Positions 8,490 to 18,000 of a stretch of DNA of 64,000 nucleotides are shown here, one piece after another. The stretch comes from Halomonas halocynthiae DSM 14573 (lineage in GTDB: Bacteria; Pseudomonadota; Gammaproteobacteria; Pseudomonadales; Halomonadaceae), in the NCBI RefSeq assembly GCF_000425725.1, contig NZ_KE384441.1, forward strand, positions 153,176-217,175, in the 5' to 3' direction. A program made the position numbers and the translations under genes. Under the pieces are notes generated by a model. The model saw nothing but the letters and a program-made list of their open reading frames with translations, ran no database searches and was not told where the DNA came from. The number at the start of each line of letters is the position of its first letter. Within the stretch, counting starts at the first letter, position 1.

Positions 8490-8999
8490 TCAGCTGTTGG
8501 CTGAATTATTGGTGAGCTCTAGCGTGCGCAAATAGGTCAGCTGGAGTAAGTGAGCGTCATCACCGGCACGATGGCGCTGGATGTCATTCGCCAAAATGAC
8601 CTCTTCTTTGGTGGTGGTCCAGCATTCGACCTGAGCTTCACTAAGCAGTTTGCGCAGGGCTTCTAAACGGAAATTCGGCAGCATACCGGCATGATGAAAC
8701 AGTAGCGATAGCCAAGTGTTGTCATAGCCCCAGCTGTCGCTATAAGCAATGCCGACCTCGCCCAGTTCGTCGTTGAGCCAGTGCGCGACTTGGCGTACTG
8801 GGTAGCCTTCGCGTTCAAGGCGCGCACGCGATAGCCCATGCAGTAACTCCGCTTTGGGATCCCAGTGGACCCACTCGTCAAGGGGCTGCACCAGAAACGC
8901 ACAGCAGCTGGTATCAGCGCGGGCCAAGCCAACCTCTATGGGGTAGCTGCCGCGTCCAAATCCAGAAGCCTCGATATCCAGCAGTATCGGTAGCGTCAT
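8490..8999 (-). CDS. DEDD-type 3'-5' exonuclease (DnaQ/RNase H fold)
   Basis: A 169-residue compact nuclease. The first acidic motif, LLDIEASGFG at residues 5-14, gives the Asp and Glu that bind metal in the DEDD family. A middle part with AYSDSWGYDNTWL supplies the second Asp, and a C-terminal HRAGDDAHLLQL block fits the final His-x4-Asp or a variant of it. Start 8999 has AAGGA seven bases upstream, which beats the longer start at 9026. The protein consists of the nuclease domain alone, so it may act on single-stranded DNA or RNA; the substrate is not clear. The Sel1 gene lies just upstream on the same strand. Confidence 0.8.
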   Translation of the reverse strand: MTLPILLDIEASGFGRGSYPIEVGLARADTSCCAFLVQPLDEWVHWDPKAELLHGLSRARLEREGYPVRQVAHWLNDELGEVGIAYSDSWGYDNTWLSLLFHHAGMLPNFRLEALRKLLSEAQVECWTTTKEEVILANDIQRHRAGDDAHLLQLTYLRTLELTNNSANS

Positions 9000-9063
9000 G
9001 AGTGGATCCTTGCTGGTGCGGCTCAAGCCGAGCTTATTGCCGCGTCATGAGTCGTTGGTCATC

Positions 9064-9570
9064 TTAGTGCTGTACGGTGGCGTCATTTTCATCAGCATCG
9101 GCACTCAGGCTATCTGCCAGCTGCTGCCAATAAAACATGCGCTCAGCGTCTTTTTCCAACCCTAGGTCGCCTTTGCGGTACGCTTTAGCCAAGCGCATAG
9201 CGGCCAGCACATGGCCTGATTCTCCCGCGCGTGCATACCAAGTGACGGCATGGTCGTTGCGCTGAGGGTATTGTGCTGTGCCGTACTCATGAATTAAACC
9301 TGCCTGATATTGAGCTTTGGCGTCGCCACGTTGCGCTGCCTCCATGACATAGAGCGCGCCACGCGCCTTATCCTGTGGCGTGTTACCGCGATGAAACAAC
9401 ATATGACCATACACGGATTGTGCGTCGGGATGTCCGGCATCCGCACAGCGCTGATAAAGGTGCATGGTGATTTTATGAACCCGCGGAGAGCGTGGCAGCC
9501 AGCGGGTGTGAAACAGCTGGTCGGCCAGGCGATATTCAAGGCGGGTAAACAGTGAGGATGCTTGCTGCAT
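9064..9570 (-). CDS. Sel1-like repeat protein
   Basis: A 168-residue helical repeat protein starting at ATG 9570. Three Sel1-like (SLR) units are visible: CADAGHPDAQSVYGHMLF, EAAQRGDAKAQYQAGLI and ARAGESGHVLAAMRLAKAY, each with the A-x-x-G...A-x-x-x-L-A pattern. Sel1 proteins form curved scaffolds for protein binding. There is no signal peptide, so it should be cytoplasmic. The partner is unknown. It is followed 64 bases later by the exonuclease gene on the same strand. Confidence 0.8.
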   Translation of the reverse strand: MQQASSLFTRLEYRLADQLFHTRWLPRSPRVHKITMHLYQRCADAGHPDAQSVYGHMLFHRGNTPQDKARGALYVMEAAQRGDAKAQYQAGLIHEYGTAQYPQRNDHAVTWYARAGESGHVLAAMRLAKAYRKGDLGLEKDAERMFYWQQLADSLSADADENDATVQH

Positions 9571-9840
9571 GGCTAACAACCCTGCGTCCTGTAAGTCGTT
9601 GCAACGCTTGGCACGATACCCCTGTGCCCACGCCGCATCATGGGAGAATTATGGTGCCTTGAACGCTCTCCAAGGCAAGGGAGCGCAAGCATACGCCTGG
9701 ACAGCAGTCGACTCAAGCGTTGTGGATTTGTCAGCGTTAGGCGCGCTGGATACCATGCGAGAAGTGTCGTGCATAACCCGTTTATTTCTCTCCGCTCCTG
9801 ATACACTTAGTGGCAGTTTTTGTGGACATAGGAGTACCCC

Positions 9841-10620
9841 ATGCTGAGCGTGATTTCGCCGGCCAAGAAGCTGGATTTCGACACTCCAGCCAGCACGCCC
9901 AAAGCGACCCAGCCTGACTTTCTCGACTGCAGCCAAGAGTTGATCGAGGTTATGCGAGAGTATTCACCACAGCAGCTCAGTGAGTTGATGAAGGTGAGTG
10001 ACCGTATTGCTGGATTAAATGCTGCCCGCTTTGCCGACTGGCAGCGCCCATTTACTGCAGAGAACGCGAAGCCGGCAGCCCAGGCTTTTCAGGGTGATGT
10101 TTATGTTGGCCTTGAGGCTGAACGGTTTGATGATGACGAAAATAATTATGCTCAGTCGCACTTAAGGATTCTGTCAGGGCTTTATGGCCTGCTGCGCCCA
10201 CTGGACCTGATTCAACCGTACCGTTTGGAAATGGGTACCAAGGTGGCTAATCCTCGGGGAGAAGACCTGTATGCCTACTGGAAAAATGAGCTGGTAAGCG
10301 CGCTTGCCAGTGCTATTGCAGACAGTGGTAGCAATGTTTTGGTGAACCTTGCCTCCAATGAGTACTTCAAGGCAGTGGATACCAAGCGCCTTGACGCCAG
10401 AATACTGACCCCGGTTTTTAAAGACGAAAAGAATGGTCAGTATAAAATCATCAGTTTTTATGCCAAGAAAGCCCGTGGGCTGATGGCTGGCTGGATCATT
10501 CGAGAGCGCATCAACAGCCCCGAGGCGCTTAGTGAGTTTGATGTGGCCGGCTATCGTTTCTCGGCCAGCGAGTCGTCTGGTGATAAGCTAGTGTTTTGCC
10601 GTGCCGAGCAGGATCGGTAA
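9841..10620 (+). CDS. yaaA: Peroxide stress protein YaaA
   Basis: A 259-residue cytoplasmic protein matching YaaA (DUF328/UPF0246) along its whole length: [13 protein letters not shown] at the start, [12 protein letters not shown], the [11 protein letters not shown] block, [32 protein letters not shown] and [10 protein letters not shown]. In Escherichia coli YaaA lowers intracellular free iron and limits damage under hydrogen peroxide, and it is switched on by OxyR. The ribosome-binding site GGAG lies close before ATG 9841. The upstream 270 bases (9571-9840) hold no gene I can support and probably carry the promoters of yaaA and the divergent Sel1 gene. Confidence 0.95.
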   Translation: MLSVISPAKKLDFDTPASTPKATQPDFLDCSQELIEVMREYSPQQLSELMKVSDRIAGLNAARFADWQRPFTAENAKPAAQAFQGDVYVGLEAERFDDDENNYAQSHLRILSGLYGLLRPLDLIQPYRLEMGTKVANPRGEDLYAYWKNELVSALASAIADSGSNVLVNLASNEYFKAVDTKRLDARILTPVFKDEKNGQYKIISFYAKKARGLMAGWIIRERINSPEALSEFDVAGYRFSASESSGDKLVFCRAEQDR

Positions 10621-10673
10621 GGCGCTCAACGCTGTTTTACAAAGCATCGTGAAATCAACGACGGAGAACGTCA

Positions 10674-11516
10674 ATGCGTCACTTTTTTATCATGCTGATG
10701 GTTGCCACGCTAGGGTTTGGGGCCGCCATTGATAACGCTGAAGCTCGTCGTATGGGGGGGGGCAAAAGCATGGGCGGCTACTCTCGTTCGGCCAGCCCAC
10801 AAAGCAATACGGCCACGACTAATAGCGCCGCTCAGGGGCAGCGTAAGCCGTCGGCAGGGTTGTCACGTTTTGCTGGCCCACTGGCAGGCTTGCTAGCCGG
10901 TGGTTTGTTGGCGTCGTTGTTCTTTGGTGGTGCCTTCGATGATCTGCGCATGCTTGATATTTTATTGATCGGAGGCGCGATTTTTCTGCTAATGCGGCTT
11001 TTGGCATCACGTCGTCGTGCGGCGATGGCCAGTGGCCCTGATGCTCACAGTGACCGTGACGAGATGACGGGTAAGCCTCAGGCATTTCAGAATGGCAGCG
11101 ATGTTGCCGGGGGGGCTTCGGCTAGCGGTAGCGCTACAGCGGCGCATCCAGCTTGGTTTGACGAGCAGCGCTTTCTCAACGATGCCAAGCAGCATTTTAT
11201 GACGTTACAGCGGGCTTGGGACAATAACGATTTCGCAGGCATTCAGGATTATGTGACGCCTACGCTTTACAACACACTGAAAGCCGAGCGTGCTGAGCAT
11301 CCGGCGAACAACCGCACCGAAATTGTACGCTTGGAGGCAGAGTTGGCTGACGTGCGTGAATACGTGGGGCAAACCGAAGCCTCAGTGCGTTTTCATGGCA
11401 TTATTGATGAAAATGGTGAACAAAATGCGTTTAGTGAGGTTTGGCATTTAATTCGCGAGATGCGTGATAACGCACCTTGGCACCTGCAAGGTATCGAACA
11501 GCGCGAAGACGTATGA
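10674..11516 (+). CDS. Tim44-like domain membrane protein
   Basis: A 280-residue protein with a signal-like N-terminus (residues 1-24), an RMGGGKSMGGYSRSAS glycine-serine stretch, two hydrophobic helices around 63-112, and a C-terminal Tim44-like domain (HPAWFDEQRFLNDAKQHF onward to the end, about 130 residues). The Tim44-like fold is that of the mitochondrial import motor subunit and of ribosomal subunit MRPL45. In proteobacteria this exact architecture is common and of unknown role, possibly in membrane protein assembly. It starts 53 bases after yaaA with GGAG before the ATG, so the two may be cotranscribed, and a strong hairpin ends the unit. Confidence 0.88.
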   Translation: MRHFFIMLMVATLGFGAAIDNAEARRMGGGKSMGGYSRSASPQSNTATTNSAAQGQRKPSAGLSRFAGPLAGLLAGGLLASLFFGGAFDDLRMLDILLIGGAIFLLMRLLASRRRAAMASGPDAHSDRDEMTGKPQAFQNGSDVAGGASASGSATAAHPAWFDEQRFLNDAKQHFMTLQRAWDNNDFAGIQDYVTPTLYNTLKAERAEHPANNRTEIVRLEAELADVREYVGQTEASVRFHGIIDENGEQNAFSEVWHLIREMRDNAPWHLQGIEQREDV

Positions 11517-11520
11517 TGTA

Positions 11521-11558
11521 AAACAGGCAGGCGCTTTTACAACGGCGCCTGCCTGTTT
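11521..11558. terminator. Bidirectional hairpin terminator
   Basis: A 14-base-pair stem, AAACAGGCAGGCGC (11521-11534) pairing with GCGCCTGCCTGTTT (11545-11558), lies between the convergent Tim44-like and glutaredoxin genes. The outer A/T pairs give a short U tract on either strand. Confidence 0.85.
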
Positions 11559-11590
11559 GTGATACGACACGATGATAGATAGTGTGAGCG

Positions 11591-11980
11591 TTATGGTCCG
11601 AACTGCTTATTCAGCCAGTCGTTGATGTCGCTGGACTCATACAGCCACTCAACACGGTCATCGTGATCGATGCGTAGACAAGGCACTTTGACTCTACCCC
11701 CTCCTTCCATCAGCGCCTGACGGTGCTGCGGGTTTTTCTGAGTATCGCGTAGTTCGATATTCAGCCCTAAACGAGCCATTTCCTTGCGCACCTTGATACA
11801 GAACGGGCAGGTGCGGAATTGATAAAGTGACAGCGCTTTACAGGCATCATCAATTTTTGCCTGTTCTTCAGCTGAGCGCTCTACCGCAGGCTTTGGCGTA
11901 GACAGCTTCTCGGAAACAATCATGACCGGGGCTAGCACCAAGCGCAGGCCGCGGAAGAAGTAGCGAAACACGATTTTCAT
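11591..11980 (-). CDS. Membrane-anchored glutaredoxin-like protein
   Basis: A 129-residue protein with an N-terminal hydrophobic segment (FRYFFRGLRLVLAPVMIV), a short linker, and a glutaredoxin domain carrying the dithiol active site CPFC in YQFRTCPFCIKVRKEMARLG. GGGRVKVPCLRID is the cis-proline loop and WLYESSDINDWL the end of the fold. Glutaredoxins reduce disulfides with glutathione. Here the domain should sit at the cytoplasmic face of the membrane if the first segment is an anchor. Start 11980 is an ATG with GAGG about 12 bases upstream; the TTG at 11992 has no room for a ribosome-binding site. Confidence 0.88.
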   Translation of the reverse strand: MKIVFRYFFRGLRLVLAPVMIVSEKLSTPKPAVERSAEEQAKIDDACKALSLYQFRTCPFCIKVRKEMARLGLNIELRDTQKNPQHRQALMEGGGRVKVPCLRIDHDDRVEWLYESSDINDWLNKQFGP

Positions 11981-12040
11981 GAGTAGTGACAAACCTCAAT
12001 AATGACAACGTATGATGACAATGTACGGAGACCGGCATTT

Positions 12041-12388
12041 TCACAGCGCGGGTGCGTCGTAGTCTACGGGTTCGTCGGTATAAACGCAGACATTGGCATC
12101 TTCGATATAGCCATTAGGGTTTTCCAAGTGGGCGGCAAAAAACTCACGGATTTCACGACGTTGGCAGTGGGCTTCAAAAGCAGGCCGGTTTGCCCAGATT
12201 TCATGAAAGACAATCGGGTAGCTATTGCCTTGGGCAAAGGGGTTGTCAATATGACGAGTTACCGTATACATCAAGCAGGCATCTTCACGATGCGCGTTGG
12301 GCTCCAGCGCTTGCAGGGCGCGGAATAGAGCGTCTTCTTTACCGGTTTTGGGTTTGAAGCTGGCGGTGCAGTAAATTTTCTGTGACAT
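12041..12388 (-). CDS. Putative quinol monooxygenase (ABM domain)
   Basis: A 115-residue protein of the antibiotic-biosynthesis-monooxygenase fold, related to YgiN. These small ferredoxin-like proteins form dimers and oxidise quinols or other aromatics without a cofactor. Diagnostic parts are the opening KIYCTASFKPKTGKEDALF, CLMYTVTRHIDNP, and FHEIWANRPAFEAHCQ, where the Glu-x-Trp strand and the following His are conserved. An AAGGAG site precedes ATG 12388. The CofD-like gene lies 39 bases upstream on the same strand, so the two may share a transcript, but no functional tie is obvious. Confidence 0.87.
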   Translation of the reverse strand: MSQKIYCTASFKPKTGKEDALFRALQALEPNAHREDACLMYTVTRHIDNPFAQGNSYPIVFHEIWANRPAFEAHCQRREIREFFAAHLENPNGYIEDANVCVYTDEPVDYDAPAL

Positions 12389-12427
12389 CAGGTGGCTCCT
12401 TGTCAGAGTGGGAGGGGGACTGGCGTG

Positions 12428-13621
12428 TCAGACCAGCGACATTAACGCAGTGATCAGTAAGTCAGGGTCATAGTAGGGCGCACTTTTTGAGGTGATAAGC
12501 GGCGTGTCAATTAGCTGAATACCTAGTGCTTCAATGGCTTTGTCATCAATGCCGCCAGGGTAGTTGCCATTGGTGCGATCAACCAGAATGTAGCCCAATA
12601 GTGCCTGATTGGGGCATTCGTTGCCTGCATCGTAGCGTAATGTCGCCAGCAGGGTGGTGATCAGCTGCTGCTGGGTTCGCCCAATTTGCTCTGGGTCAGG
12701 GCAGGGGTTAGGAATATAGACTTTCGGGCAGTAATTATCGCGAACTGCGCAGCCGACACCACGAGGTAGCAGGTTAGCCATGACGCTGGTGTGAAAGCTT
12801 CCCGGAGGGTAACAGATCAGTTCAGCAGACTCGATCAAGCGTAGGCTCTTGTCGCTGAGGCTGGCACTCACTGGCACCCAGGCATCGCATTGTGCTGAAA
12901 GCCCGACGTGTGCGACGCCGCTTGCCAGTGGTGCAACTTCTTTACCGGTGATTCGATGCTGGCCCAGTACCTGACTACCATCATCAAGCACTGCGCTTAG
13001 GTGATAGTTTTCACTGACGGTAGGGCGCACGATGCCCCGCACGTGTACCAGCTTTGAAAACAGAAAGATGATGGGGTCCAATTGCTGGTGGTTATTCAGA
13101 TAGCCACCGGCCAGTATCAGGTTGCCGATACTGGCACCGCGCAGGTCAAAACCTGGGGGCATCTGTTTTATGAAAAAGCCCAGTTGGTTACAGATCAGCT
13201 GGCGCATGGGGTCATTGATCGCCGTGGTCAGTGAGTGACGGCCAGTGGCTAGCTCAATCAAGGTGTCATGCAGCGACTCGGCAGATGCGTTGGGTGGCAG
13301 GCGATGATTGAATAGCTGATAGACCTCAGGGTGGCCCAGTACCGTATCGTCGGCCAGAGCCATTAAACGATTGCGCAAATCGCCAATAGCGGGCATGTCG
13401 AAGGCTTGGCGCAGCTTGGCGGAGCTGCCACCGGAATCAAACGGAGTCACCAGGTGAATGGTGTTATGGCTGTAATGTTGCAAACGGCTGGCGACTTGAT
13501 CAAGTGCGGTGCCACCACTGAAAAATAGCAACCTGGGGCCAAGCTCAGGGGCCTTGCAGTAGCGGCTGACGCGAAGGGGATCGGGTACAAGTGCTGTTCG
13601 GGTGACCCTGACGTCGACCAT
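12428..13621 (-). CDS. CofD-like protein of the GAK-system type
   Basis: A 397-residue protein of the CofD/YvcK fold. RLLFFSGGTALDQVAS is the nucleotide-binding loop, VTPFDSGGSSAKLRQAF follows, and LRGASIGNLILAGGYL and CYPPGSFHTSVMANLLP are family blocks. CofD itself transfers 2-phospholactate to make coenzyme F420. YvcK relatives bind UDP-GlcNAc and control central carbon metabolism and cell shape. This length and wording match the group called GAK-system CofD-like proteins, normally found beside an ATP-grasp enzyme that is absent here. Start 13621 has AAGGAG eight bases upstream. The substrate is unknown. Confidence 0.75.
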   Translation of the reverse strand: MVDVRVTRTALVPDPLRVSRYCKAPELGPRLLFFSGGTALDQVASRLQHYSHNTIHLVTPFDSGGSSAKLRQAFDMPAIGDLRNRLMALADDTVLGHPEVYQLFNHRLPPNASAESLHDTLIELATGRHSLTTAINDPMRQLICNQLGFFIKQMPPGFDLRGASIGNLILAGGYLNNHQQLDPIIFLFSKLVHVRGIVRPTVSENYHLSAVLDDGSQVLGQHRITGKEVAPLASGVAHVGLSAQCDAWVPVSASLSDKSLRLIESAELICYPPGSFHTSVMANLLPRGVGCAVRDNYCPKVYIPNPCPDPEQIGRTQQQLITTLLATLRYDAGNECPNQALLGYILVDRTNGNYPGGIDDKAIEALGIQLIDTPLITSKSAPYYDPDLLITALMSLV

Positions 13622-13776
13622 GCTATGCACTCCTTTATTTGCGTGTCTTCTTGTGGCTTATGCGGGTCGCTAACCTTTTGATTAATTGCAAGCTGCAGGT
13701 AGCACAAGGCATGTTTTTCCCTATTCTACCTGTTCCGGCTGGTGAAGGTGCCAAGTTGAGACGACGGCTAATCACG

Positions 13777-14325
13777 CTACCTTTGTGCTGGCATTGAATA
13801 ACGCTGCTCTAAGCGAATCAGTTCGTGCTGTTGGTGGCGATAATCGCGGTACAGGTTGCGCAGCTCGTGATTGAGTCGCTTACGCTCTTTGTCATCCAGC
13901 TTGTCGCTGTCGAGCTGGCGTTCGAGGCGGTCGATGTGCGTCTCTCGCCGCTTAAGCTCGCTTTCGGCATCATGTACGACCAATCCATCGCGGTAGCGAG
14001 CAAGAAACTCTGCTTCGAGCCTGGCTGGGCACACGTTGTGATAGCGCGCCCCCTTGAGACCCTGTTGATAGCCGTTGTGGGGCGTGCAGTAGTCTAATAA
14101 GCCGACTTCGCGCCCTTGGGAATATTCGTTTTGGCTAATGCTGACGCCATACTCGGCACAGGCTTTTTGATGTTCAAAGAGGCGTGCCGCGGGGTAGCCT
14201 TCGCGGCCATCCATGCGCCCGAGCTGCTCCCAGCTCATAGTACGACACTGGCCCTCTGATAGTGTCGCACAACCCGAAAGGAGCGTTAGGGCGCTGAGTA
14301 AGGCGAGCTGCGGTAGAGCGGTCAT
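13777..14325 (-). CDS. DUF2799 lipoprotein
   Basis: A 182-residue lipoprotein: the signal ends in the lipobox LLSGC with Cys19 as the lipid-bearing residue. The mature part fits DUF2799 (WEQLGRMDGREGYPAARLFEHQKACAEYGV, and YCTPHNGYQQGLKGARYHNVCP). Its four later Cys may form disulfides in the periplasm. The last 60 residues form a charged coiled coil (RRETHIDRLERQLDSDKLDD). Function unknown. A TTAGGAG site precedes ATG 14325. The 155 bases between its stop and the CofD-like gene start hold no clear gene. Confidence 0.88.
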   Translation of the reverse strand: MTALPQLALLSALTLLSGCATLSEGQCRTMSWEQLGRMDGREGYPAARLFEHQKACAEYGVSISQNEYSQGREVGLLDYCTPHNGYQQGLKGARYHNVCPARLEAEFLARYRDGLVVHDAESELKRRETHIDRLERQLDSDKLDDKERKRLNHELRNLYRDYRHQQHELIRLEQRYSMPAQR

Positions 14326-14446
14326 GGCGGTCTCCTAACGAGAGGTGGCTTGACTGCATGGTAGCAGTTCGCCGTGGAGCGAGTAGTGGCTGTTTAGCGC
14401 GTTTAATTTCGACGTGGCGAATTGGCACTGGAGCTGGAGGAGGGGG

Positions 14447-15088
14447 TCAGGTGTTGGCTGCCCCAAGTTGGTTTATGTGGCCTGTGATAATGGCATCGAT
14501 GTTGGCGAGGGCGTCGTCGTTGAAATGTGTTAGCCCTAAGCGGCGCAACAGCACTTCGCGGCCTACTAGCAGAAAAAGCACCTGACCCACCAGAGTATGA
14601 GTTTCCACGATGACGTGATGGCTTTTCTGGGGTAGTCCAGTAATGCGGGCAATCAGGGCGCTGATGCCCTGCTGGATATAGCCAAATGCCCTGTCATATA
14701 AAATATCGAAGGCTTCGCTAGGTTGAACCTGCTCGCGGACGATTAATAGCATCCAGCGGCGACATTCCTGGTCTTCGGTGACAATACGTACCATTTGTTT
14801 GAGGCGTTTTTGCAGTATTTGACGAGCATGGTGGGCATCTGTCGGTACCTCAGTGCTTGTGGTGTTATCTGAAGGTAGCCCGAGGCGTTGACGTAACGCA
14901 TCGGCAATATAGTGTGTGGAGGCGAGATAGAGCCCATGTTTGTTACCGAAGTAATAAGCGATAGAGCCAATATTTGCATTAGCGGCTTCAGCTAATTCGC
15001 GCGTCGTGGTGCCTTTAAAGCCTTGTTCACCAAACAAGTCGATAGCGGCATCTATTAGCCGCTGGCGCGTACTTTGGGAATGGGTCAT
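14447..15088 (-). CDS. TetR-family regulator of the adjacent RND efflux operon
   Basis: A 213-residue TetR protein. The DNA-binding domain spans residues 8-55 (RQRLIDAAIDLFGEQGFKG, then TTRELAEAANANIGSIAYYF), and the C-terminal ligand domain resembles the CecR/DUF1956 group. Its ATG overlaps the stop of the RND pump gene by four bases, so it is translated as the last gene of the efflux operon and most likely represses that operon when no inducer is present. The operator is probably in the 19347-19579 gap; I could not pick out a convincing palindrome there. Confidence 0.9.
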   Translation of the reverse strand: MTHSQSTRQRLIDAAIDLFGEQGFKGTTTRELAEAANANIGSIAYYFGNKHGLYLASTHYIADALRQRLGLPSDNTTSTEVPTDAHHARQILQKRLKQMVRIVTEDQECRRWMLLIVREQVQPSEAFDILYDRAFGYIQQGISALIARITGLPQKSHHVIVETHTLVGQVLFLLVGREVLLRRLGLTHFNDDALANIDAIITGHINQLGAANT

Positions 15089-18000
15089 GAGGGCTGAACC
15101 TGTGGTTTGTGCTGGCGAGTGCTGATAGAGAAGAACAGGCTATAGAGCACCGGAACCACACCAAGGCTCATGATAGTGCCTATTGCCAGGCCGCCAGCCA
15201 TCGCTGCGGCCATGCCATAAAACATTGGGTCGTGGCCGATAATCAACGGCATGAAGCCGAGCACCGTGGTAATAGCCGACATCAGAATCGGTCGCAAACG
15301 ACGCGAGCAAGCACGAATGATGGCATCAAGATCGTTGCCTGGTGTTTCTCTGCGCTCAATATCAATACGGTCGATTAGCACAATAGCGTTATTGATAATG
15401 ATACCGGCTAAGCTGTAGATGCCCAATAACACGGTGAAGCCAAAATCCGCGCCAGCTATCAGCAGCCCCACTGCGACGCCGACAATGACCAGTGGAATAG
15501 TTGCAACGATCAACAGCGGGCGTTTGTAGGAATTGAACTGGGCGACCAGCAGCACGAAGATGAGCCCGATACAGAGCGGTAGGTTGGCTTGCAGGGCAGC
15601 CTGGCCCTCGGCAGACTCTTTGACGACACCGTCAAATTCGATCCAGTGACCGGTTGGCAACTGTTGTTCTAACGCGTCTAGCTCAGGGCTGATTTTTGCC
15701 ACCATGTCTTCAGCGGTGAGGTAACGGTTGCGCCCAGATACCGTTAGCGTGCGCACCATATCTTCGCGGTCGATGCGATAGAAGCCGCTGGCTAGCTCGA
15801 CATTGGCAACTTGCGCCAAAGGAACGCCTGCACCGGGGTTGCCTAGTGGATAAACGGTCAGTGACTTTAAGCGCTCAACATTGGTGCGATCAGAATCGGC
15901 ATAGCGCATCATGATAGGGATAGTTTTATCGCCTTCACGAAACTGACTCATGTGGTAACCGTCGATAGCGCCCGCCAGCGAGCGTGCAATATCTTTTGAT
16001 GTTAGCCCCGCTGCACGTGCGCTGGCTTGATTTATCTCAATGCTTAGTGACGGAATGCGAGCCTCCCAGCTCTGGCGAATATCTCGTGCGCCATCAACAG
16101 CGCCTAGCACGTCTTCAATCTGGCGCGAGGCGTTATATAGCACGTCGCGGTCTGGCCCTTTGACCTGAACCTGTAGCAAGGTGCTGTCTGACGGGCCAAG
16201 AAACATCCGCGTTACTTGAGGGAAAATATCGGGGTGGCGCTCGGCAAGTAGCGCTCGTGTCGCCTCAAGGACTGCGTCAACACGCTTGGCATCGGCCACG
16301 CTCAACACCATAAAGCCTTTATTGGGCGAGGGGTCGATGGGCGTGAGTGAAAGCACAAAGCGCGGGCCGCCGAAGCCCGCATAAGCGGCGATACTGGTTA
16401 GGTCGTTATGCAGGCCAGGGTCTTCAAGCAACGCCTTGCTGAGTGCTTGCATGCGCTGGTCTGTCTGATTGGCGGCGATATCCGAAGGGAAGTCGATAGT
16501 GACCAGCACCTGGCTGCGGTCGGAGTCGGGAAAGAACTTCATCGGCACGTGTTGCATCATGATAACGCCAGCAACCAGGGTAAGAACCATCATTCCCAGA
16601 AACAGCGCCCTGTGCCGGAGTAGCGCCCTGAGCGTGTGAGCATAGCGATTTGCCAGTTTGCGAAATACTCGATCAGACAGATTGTCGCGAGTCTCATCAG
16701 TTTCTGGCTCTTGAGTGCTGCGTATAGGTTGTTTGAGAAAGCGGTGACACAGCGCTGGTGTTAGCGTGAGCGACAGAAACCAGGAGCTAAGCAGAGTGAT
16801 GGCGATAACAATTGAGATCGAGCGGGTGTATTCGCCAGATACATGATCTGCCAGCAGCAATGGCAGAAACACCAGGATGGTAGTGAGTGTGGATGACAAC
16901 AGCGGTAGTGCCAGTTCGTGGCCGGTTTCCTGGAGTGCCTGGTCGCGGGTGCGGCCCATCGACAAGCGGGTTTTGAAATCCTCAGCCACCACAATAGCGT
17001 TATCTACTAGCAACCCCAGCGCAATGACCAGTGTGGCCAGGCTAGCGCGCTGCAGTGTGATATCCACCAGACCCATAACGCCGAGTGTGACTAGCATCAC
17101 AGTAGGAATAATTGAGCCAACGATTAGCCCGGTGCGCACGCCAAGAAATAAGATGACGACGCCCAGCACAATGGCCAGTGTTTGGATAACACTGGAAGTG
17201 ACGCCATACACGGCATTAGCAACCTGCTCGGGCTGGAAGGTCATGATGTCTAAGCGGTAACCTGCAGGCAGTGTTTGGCTGATGTCGTCGAGGCGTTGCC
17301 GCACAAGGTGGCCGTAGTCCATCACACTGACGCCCTCTAACATCGAGATGGCCAGCACAATGGCCGGTTGACCATTGAAGTAGGCGCGTCGACTGGCAGG
17401 GTCTTCATAGCCGCTATGTATTTCGCCAACGTCGCGTAGGCGCAAGGTACTACCTTCCGGCAGCTGAATTTCCATATTGGCCAAAGCATCAAGGCTTTGT
17501 AGCTCACCGCTGACTTCAAGCGCCAGCCGTTGGTTATCGGCTTGAAGTACGCCAGCGGGTGAATAGATATTGCGTTGTTGAATCTGTTCGCGAAGGCTTG
17601 ATGGTGACAGGCCCAGTTCGGCCAGTCGTGACTCGTCAACATCGATGAATACGCGCTGTTCCTGTACTCCGATCAACTCAACACGTTTGGTGCCTTCAAT
17701 GCCGTAAAGCAGTGTGCGTGCGTGCTCGGCCATTTCCAATTGCTCGGCATGGCTGAAGTCATCTGCGGTCAGTGCCGCAGTCACGACGGCCACATCACCG
17801 AACTGGTTATTGAAGTGAGGTTCTCGGGTACCTTCAGGCAGAGATTGTTTGGCTGCCAGAATGCGCTGATTAACGTCGTCCCATATTTGTGCCAGGTCAA
17901 AATAGTGGTCTTGAATTTCGACGTGGATGATTGAGCGCCCGCGCATTGACGTTGAGCGAATGCGCTTGATCTCACCGACATGGCGAATGCTCTGCTCTAG

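Noticed and set aside
16877-17260. A 127-codon plus-strand frame in the RND pump gene
   Set aside because: It is Ser/Thr-rich antisense shadow of a well-supported transporter gene.
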